From Cytidiella melzeri (taxonomy: Eukaryota; Basidiomycota; Agaricomycetes; Polyporales; Irpicaceae), in assembly GCA_022592445.1 (NCBI GenBank), contig JABYQR010000671.1, forward strand, positions 1 through 12,752: a DNA stretch of 12,752 nt, read 5' to 3'. Numbering within the stretch: the stretch's first letter is position 1; each line of letters opens with the position of its first letter. Of this stretch, positions 8,081-12,752 are shown in pieces. A model generated the notes under the pieces. It did no database searches and had not been told where the DNA came from. It saw only the letters and a program-made list of their open reading frames with translations. A program made the position numbers and the translations under genes.

Positions 8081-8560
8081 ATGCGGCTCTCAACATCTCT
8101 ACTTTTTTTTGCCACCATCATCACCAGCTCGTTCTATATGGTAGCTGTAGCTGCTGTTGCATATGGCAGCAGAAGTTTCGACAACCCCACTTCCTCTGGT
8201 AACTCTGAGAGACAGGGCACAGCCCTGTACTCTTCCAATCCATCATTTTCAACCATTCTCCCCAAACGGGGATTAGCTTTCAGCTCACCATCAAAACAAA
8301 CACCATCAAAAACAACAAAGAAAACAACACCAACCTATAGAGATTTTTGGGGCCGCGAATCATACACTGCATACTCTGATCAGTATATGACAGCAGTGAT
8401 TAGGGAAGAGAGAGCAAAGAACAAGGCAAAGGAGCAGGCAGAAAGGGAGCAGGCAGAAAGGGAGCGGGAGGAGAATGAGAATAAGGCAAAGAAATCTGGG
8501 GAAGAAGCCAAACCTTATCCTCGTACTACATCTGACAGCCTGCCACCATACACTCCATGA
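8081..8560 (+). CDS. Putative small secreted protein (159 aa)
   Basis: This is a single intronless frame from ATG 8081 to TGA 8558-8560. Residues 1-27 form a classic signal peptide: MRLS, then a hydrophobic core, then AVA before Tyr28 as a likely cleavage site. The mature part is Ser/Thr/Lys-rich (28-85). It has a dibasic PKR at 61-63 that could be a Kex2 site, then an aromatic patch (YRDFWGRESYTAYSDQY, 86-102). Residues 105-144 form a highly charged Glu/Lys/Arg/Ala stretch likely to be a helix or coiled coil, and the tail is Pro-rich and ends PPYTP. There are no cysteines. I recognise no family. Small secreted proteins of this kind in fungi are often effector candidates, but nothing here proves such a role. 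An in-frame ATG at 7532 would add 183 implausible residues and bury the signal peptide. Confidence 0.65.
   Translation: MRLSTSLLFFATIITSSFYMVAVAAVAYGSRSFDNPTSSGNSERQGTALYSSNPSFSTILPKRGLAFSSPSKQTPSKTTKKTTPTYRDFWGRESYTAYSDQYMTAVIREERAKNKAKEQAEREQAEREREENENKAKKSGEEAKPYPRTTSDSLPPYTP
8432..8461 (+). repeat. 15-bp in-frame tandem duplication
   Basis: GAGCAGGCAGAAAGG occurs twice in tandem, encoding EQAER EQAER inside the charged helix of the secreted protein. It keeps the reading frame. Confidence 0.9.
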
Positions 8561-8954
8561 AAATGTTGTTGAGTGAGCACCTTGCTGGTGTGACTCATGC
8601 TACACAGAGATTCCCAGACTATACAGTTGATTGAGAACCTAATCCAGGCTCCTACCCAGCCGCCCTCTCGAGCGTAAGAGGACTTGTCTCGAGGAAGTTG
8701 ACCGATACTGATACATAAATAATTGTTTTATGACATATACCAGATATAGACATGCATCAATGTTCCTAAGCTTACTAATTGACGTGATTATATAATAATA
8801 TTACCAAAAAAAGAAATGCATCAATATTTTCAACCTTAATCCTCATACGCTCGATAGGACGGCTGGCACCAAACACAAGTAAACAGCGGGCACCGGAATC
8901 GTAAACGCTCAAATTCTTCCTTTTACAGCTGCATCACCGCCGTGCATCACCGGC
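8561..8954. other. Intergenic transition, AT-rich to GC-richer
   Basis: No gene is visible. Near its left end is a CTCGAG pair 16 bp apart (about 8667-8695). The sequence ATGCATCAAT occurs twice about 65 bp apart (about 8752 and 8817), and there is a 13-bp near-perfect tandem repeat (TGCATCACCGCCG 8930-8942, TGCATCACCGGCG 8943-8955). This stretch should hold the 3' end of the secreted-protein transcript and the promoter of the helicase gene, but I see no convincing TATA box for the latter. Confidence 0.4.
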
Positions 8955-9007
8955 GTAAGCTGCTGCTCGGTCCTCAATAAAAATGAACGCGACGCGACTT
9001 TTTTTAG
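8955..9007 (+). other. Possible 5'-UTR intron of the helicase gene
   Basis: A GTAAGC donor at 8955 and a CGACTTTTTTTAG acceptor ending at 9007 frame a 53-bp segment, the same length class as the five coding introns. It has a pyrimidine tract before the AG. Splicing it would remove an upstream out-of-frame ATG (8983) whose 28-codon frame overlaps the helicase start. RNA evidence is needed; this is inference from splice signals. Confidence 0.4.
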
Positions 9008-9016
9008 TGCACCTCA

Positions 9017-11494
9017 ATGTTGCGTCCGTCGCGTGCAAGAAAGCTGTGTCCGGAAATTCCCAGTCTTGAAGTCATTCGACGAAAAGGCGAAGGTTTTTTT
9101 GGCTGCCGGCCGTGTCTTTGGCAGGCAGAGCTGGACCAGGCTATCCTCGATGGTACCAAGGATGTTGTCGCGGTATCAGGTACAGGGTCTGGCAAAACAC
9201 TCACATTCTGGCTGCCCCTGCTATTTTGCCCGGAAGGTATTCAAATTGTTATCACCCCTCTGAATATTCTTGGCGCTCAGAACAGGGACCAATTGGAGGC
9301 TAAAGGAATCAGCGCGATAGCCATCGACACGCAGAATATGTCATCGGAGGTCATGCAGGTATGTCATAATTAATGTCGAGATAATATGACACGCTTTCAT
9401 CACTTACATAGAACATCCTCGCGAGGAAATATCGCGTCATTATTGTGAACCCGGAGATAGCGCTAGCCCGAGGCGGAAAATTTGAGAAGCTCTGGAAGGA
9501 CGGCGACTTTGTCTCACATATCATCAGTGTTGTTTGGGACGAAGCGCACTGTGTCAGTACCTGGGGAAAGTTCCGGAAGGAGTACGCTGAGGCCGGACGC
9601 CTGCGCAACCTGCTTGTGGAGAGAGTTCCTTACCTGGTCGTCTCCGCCACATTTCCTGAACAAATTATGAAAGACGTTATGAGTACCCTCAAAATGGACC
9701 ATGATAGAACGAAATACATCCAGCGATCAAATGACCGGCCGAATGTTTACCTCAGTGTCCACCGAATTCGCCACTCGCTGAAGAGCTTCAAGGATCTTGA
9801 GTTTCTTGTTCCAAAAAACTGGAAGTCCGGGGACAAGACTCCGAAGTTTCTGATCTTCTTCGACAGTATTCAGGAGTCGGTCGATGCGGTGAAGTCGTTA
9901 TGGCCGAAGATGCCATCGGAAATCCGAAATCGTCTAGTGTGGTTCAACTCCGACATGACCAAACAGTATCGTGAGCTCACCACGCGGCAGTTCAAAGGAG
10001 ATGATGGCCCGTGCTGCCTCGGCTGCACAGACTCCTTTGGATTAGTGAGTAGCGTGCATCAAAATTAAAACAAATCTGACACAACATCTAGGGAGTCGAC
10101 ATACCGGATATTGGTTTTGTTGGCCAATGGCGAGCGACGTGCGATATGGATACACTTTGGCAGCGGTTCGGCCGCGTCGGTCGTGGTCCAGGTACCGAAG
10201 GAGTCGCTGTTCTGTTTGCAGAGGGTAAACATTTCGACGACATGAAAGAGAAAGCTGCGTTAGCTGCTGAAGCAAAGAAAAAAGCGCAAGAGGCTAGAGC
10301 AAGCGAGGCGGAGAAACGAAAACGAGGATTGAATGCAGCCGGATCAAGAAAACGTGCACGCACCGATAATTCGCCAGCACTACCTCCGAGCACAGACGAC
10401 AATGAAGAACGTAATAGTCTTGCAGTGATTGATAGCCTCTCTGTGCATGAGGAGCTCAGGGTTCAGTACCGACAGTCCCTCGCAGATCAGAAGCAAAAAC
10501 AAAGTAAAACAAAGAAAATAGCGGGCAATACAGCGCAGCTCCCACTGGAGATAGACAACATCATCAACGCTGCAACACGTCCCTTCAATTGCCACCGAGT
10601 TCCCATCGCTGCTTACTACCAGAACGATAGAAGATGTACGTAGCGCTCAATAACTCACATCTCGTGTGTCGTACTTACCTAAACAGTGCCCGATCATTCT
10701 CGCTGTGCCCCTGGAATTCCCGCCGGATGTGGCCGCTGCAACTTGATCATGTCTACCACCTGCTGCGATCTATGCAACGCCAAATCCGACCATCCCAGCG
10801 ATATTTTCACTCGCTTCATTCCTCCTCCACCAGACATGGCATCCGAGGCACCTCCAGTTCGACCAGTCACTACTCGCGTGTCTCGGCTGGCCAAGTTTGA
10901 CGCGACGACATCTGACTACGCTCTCCGGAAGAAACTCGACGACTTTCGCTGCGCAAGAATGCAAGAACAGTATGGCTACGCCATCGCACTCAACTTAGGG
11001 CCAACCGAGATAATGAGCGACGAAGATCTCGAGCGCATCGCATCTTGTGCACGGTCGAAGAAGATCGGGTCGGTGGAGGATATACAGAGAGAGGCTCCGA
11101 AGTGGCGAAGAGCGCAGGAGTATGCCGGAAGTGTGCTCGAATTACTGCAAAGGTACGCTGCCTGTAAAGATTCGAAACCACTTCATCAGCTTACGCATCA
11201 GTAGACATTACCCTATCACTGACCTCTACGCTGTTACGCCACTACATCAACGCCAGCTTACTACGCCACTCGATGCAAGTATCAATCGCAACTTACAGGC
11301 AGGAGCGAAGAAGACTATGACATGCGGAGCATGCAAACAGCAGGGGCACACCCGTAAGTCATTTACTGTGCTCACGAGCGAACAACTACTAACTATGCAA
11401 GCTCTACATAGGACGGAGTATCGAGTGCCCTATGAAAGGACAAACTAGTGCAAGTACGATGGGTACAAACAAAGAGAACGCTTCAAACGCGTAG
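9017..11494 (+). CDS. RecQ-type ATP-dependent DNA helicase, 6 exons, 739 aa
   Basis: Exons are 9017-9358, 9412-10044, 10092-10635, 10687-11152, 11202-11353 and 11412-11494 (2220 nt, no internal stop). An in-frame TAG at 9005-9007 fixes the start. Domains in order: RecQ zero motif FGCRPCLWQAELDQA (28-42); Walker A GTGSGKT (55-61); DEAHCVSTWG (157-166); SAT (192-194); KFLIFFDSI (259-267); QRFGRVGRGPG (349-359). A Lys/Glu/Ala-rich linker follows, with a bipartite nuclear signal (KRKR..RKRAR, about 400-415). Next is a RecQ-like zinc region: C492 HR .. AAYY, then C513, C521, C524, C532, C533 and C536. An HRDC-like segment spans 584-661, with SDEDLERI and a terminal EYAGSVLELLQ. Last is a zinc-knuckle-like CGAC..GH (703-711) with C718. 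It should unwind DNA 3'-5' in the nucleus. It resembles multicopy basidiomycete helicases more than housekeeping SGS1/BLM. Its stop lies 5 bp from that of the opposite gene. Confidence 0.92.
9359..9411 (+). other. Helicase intron 1 (53 bp, phase 0)
   Basis: GTATGT donor and TTACATAG acceptor. Removing it joins ..VMQ to NILARKYRVIIVNPE, an expected RecQ continuation (motif Ib region); without splicing the frame closes four codons on. Confidence 0.88.
10045..10091 (+). other. Helicase intron 2 (47 bp, phase 0)
   Basis: GTGAGT donor and CATCTAG acceptor. Splicing joins TDSFGL to GVDIPDIGFV and so completes helicase motif V. Confidence 0.9.
10636..10686 (+). other. Helicase intron 3 (51 bp, phase 1)
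   Basis: GTACGT donor and CTAAACAG acceptor. Splicing joins YYQNDRR to LPDHSRCAPG and so links the two halves of the zinc-binding region. Confidence 0.85.
11153..11201 (+). other. Helicase intron 4 (49 bp, phase 2) with tandem acceptor CAGTAG
   Basis: GTACGC donor. The acceptor is a NAGNAG pair: using the first AG (ending 11201) gives Ser-Arg-His, and using the second (ending 11204) gives Arg-His. Both keep the frame. The first is annotated because it is nearer the donor and gives a length in line with the other introns. Confidence 0.75.
11354..11411 (+). other. Helicase intron 5 (58 bp, phase 1)
   Basis: GTAAGT donor, an exact TACTAAC branch-point sequence (about 11388-11394) and CTACATAG acceptor. 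It splits the zinc-knuckle motif between H711-T712 and R713. Confidence 0.85.
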
Positions 11495-11499
11495 GTTGA

Positions 11500-12721
11500 T
11501 TATAGTGCTCCCTCCGTGGCTAGATCTCGCGCGCTGACCGCATCTGTTAGTCCCCAATAGTCTTCGTCGCCCACTCCTCTCCCCCCTTCTTTTTCAATCT
11601 CGCCCCACATCTGCTGCTCATCATCATCTACCATGGGTTCATCGTCACGTACTACTGCGGATTCCGCGGTAATAATCGCTGCACCGCGATCTAGTGCGTT
11701 GGGAATTTCATATTTTGCTTCTCGTCCTGCGCGGTATTTGTTCGGACTCTCTTCCAGACCTTGTATATATTGCTGAACGTCATTGAAAGTTGCAGTCATG
11801 TTTTTCGTGCCGTGTGCATAGCTAAGACCAGAAAGCAGGAAGTTCTGTTCGAACACGCGGTGACAGTTTCGGTAAATCAATACCAGCGCCGATTCGTCCA
11901 GAATACGGTTTGTGGTGTAATTTGACCCTTCACCGCCATACATCTCCTTGATAAACAGGTTCAGCAGCTCGACCACCCAATCTACCGCGCGGAAATGATG
12001 GGCGCGCCCAGTCGGATTAACGAGCATATTGTACCGGACGGCACGTCTAGTTCATGACGGTAAGCATTGTGACCTCGCCTTTGATTACCAGGAGTACTTA
12101 CCTCAATCCGACTGGGTACACATTATACAGCTGATGCATAAACAGTAGCATTCGGTTCGCATACTTATGCTTGCCCACAGCGCGGAAAATCTGGATCCAC
12201 GGTGGGAACATTGTCTCGAGACGGCCGATATCGCCTGCATTCATACTATCGCTAGCTCCTCATATAGCAGTAAGTAATGATGAGTTCGCATGGTGTTTTC
12301 GTGCTGCTTATCGCGTTGCGCCGCTGATCTGTTCTTCATCTGGTATAGATTTGTGCCTTCCCTTCCACGTACTGGGTCACAAGTTGCGCGGCACTTATCT
12401 ATGGCTTCAAGAGTCGGTTTCCCTCTGCCCATTTTCCAAGGTCAGATAGCCGTAACGTCGTGCTTCATAGCCATGCATCCAAACGAAGCACTTCCCCCAC
12501 ATGACCAATGAGTTCGTGTTGCTCACGGAACGACGCATTATTGTGAGTTTTCCCGAGCTTGCTGGTCGTAACTTAGTGACAAAAGCCATAAAACTAGACG
12601 TGTCTTTTCTTGCTGAATCCGGAGAGACTAATATTCGCCAGATAGCATCCGCGGCTGCCATCTTGAAATGGAAAAGGCCGAGACAAAAACAACGAATTGC
12701 AGCCGAGAAGTAGGTGTCAGA
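11500..12721 (-). pseudogene. DUF6589-family protein gene, 5' half broken
   Basis: The intact 3' part is two exons, about 12259-12102 and 12046-11500, joined across a 55-bp intron (12101-12047, GTAAGT..CTAG). Together they read GDIGRLETMFPPWIQIFRA, VGKHKYANRMLLFMHQLYN, VYPVGLRRAVRYNMLVNPTG, HFRAVDWVVELLN and on to an acidic, poorly conserved tail. GKHKYA and LVNPTG..HFRAVDW are hallmarks I associate with DUF6589. Upstream, family-like sequence lies in three frames: ARKDTSSFMAFVTKLRP (frame A, open from 12721); SFREQHELIGHVGEVLRLDAW (frame B, 12540-12465, ending in TGA); and HENT..YLLLYEEL (frame C, stop at 12241-12243). The A/B and C/D shifts fall between abutting conserved stretches with no room for an intron. 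The biochemical function of the family is unknown to me. Its N-terminus lies outside the window. Assembly indels are an alternative explanation for the breaks. Confidence 0.78.
12047..12101 (-). other. Intron in the DUF6589-family gene (55 bp, phase 2)
   Basis: On the minus strand the donor is GAG|GTAAGT and the acceptor CTAG|A. Splicing joins VYPVGL-R to RAVRYNMLVNPTG with the frame preserved. That this splice structure survives shows the gene became broken recently or is still partly constrained. Confidence 0.82.
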
Positions 12722-12752
12722 TCAATGGCTCGTCTTTCCATTGCGCTGATCA

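Noticed and set aside
9004..9204. Open frames antisense to or out of frame with the helicase exons (also 9514-9702, 10042-10402, 10694-10964 and 10990-11181)
   Set aside because: They overlap strongly supported helicase exons, have biased composition typical of shadow frames and show no motif.
12171..12713. Plus-strand frames at the right end
   Set aside because: They lie opposite family-like DUF6589 sequence on the minus strand and show no recognisable domain.
1..12752. tRNA or rRNA genes
   Set aside because: No cloverleaf with A and B boxes and no conserved rRNA segment was seen by eye. A tRNA scan would settle this.

Overview
The window looks like nuclear DNA of a basidiomycete fungus, most likely an agaricomycete. 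The right third carries a multi-exon gene whose introns are 47-58 bp long with GT..AG ends, and next to it a DUF6589-type gene. I know that family as widespread and multicopy in mushroom-forming fungi. The genus cannot be named from this sequence.

Layout, left to right. Bases 1-8080 are AT-rich, repeat-dominated accessory DNA with no convincing intact gene. This part holds: a promoter- or LTR-like stretch (1-560); a fold-back element of about 200 bp (590-795); an LTR-like insertion (1286-1762) followed by a coding-like fragment; and a degenerate satellite running from about 2215 to 7500. The satellite has units of about 142 bp and about 215 bp. It is interrupted by two copies of an 0.8 kb block (3762-4555 and 5743-6606) and by a clear solo LTR (4819-5436) with a 5-bp target-site duplication that splits one satellite unit.

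At the edge of the repeats (8081-8560) is a small intronless gene for a putative secreted protein of 159 aa. It has a strong signal peptide, no cysteines and a highly charged C-terminal helix. After a gene-free transition (8561-8954) the sequence becomes visibly richer in GC.

Bases 9017-11494 encode an apparently intact RecQ-type helicase of 739 aa in six exons. It has all the helicase motifs, a nuclear localisation signal, a RecQ-like cysteine cluster, an HRDC-like segment and a C-terminal zinc-knuckle-like motif. Five bases after its stop, on the opposite strand, ends a DUF6589-family gene. Its 3' half is open, but its 5' half is broken by at least two frameshifts and a stop. The tail-to-tail pairing of an intact helicase with a decaying DUF6589 gene, beside satellite and LTR-derived DNA, suggests a mobile or subtelomeric unit. 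That reading is inference: no telomere repeats and no element termini were found.
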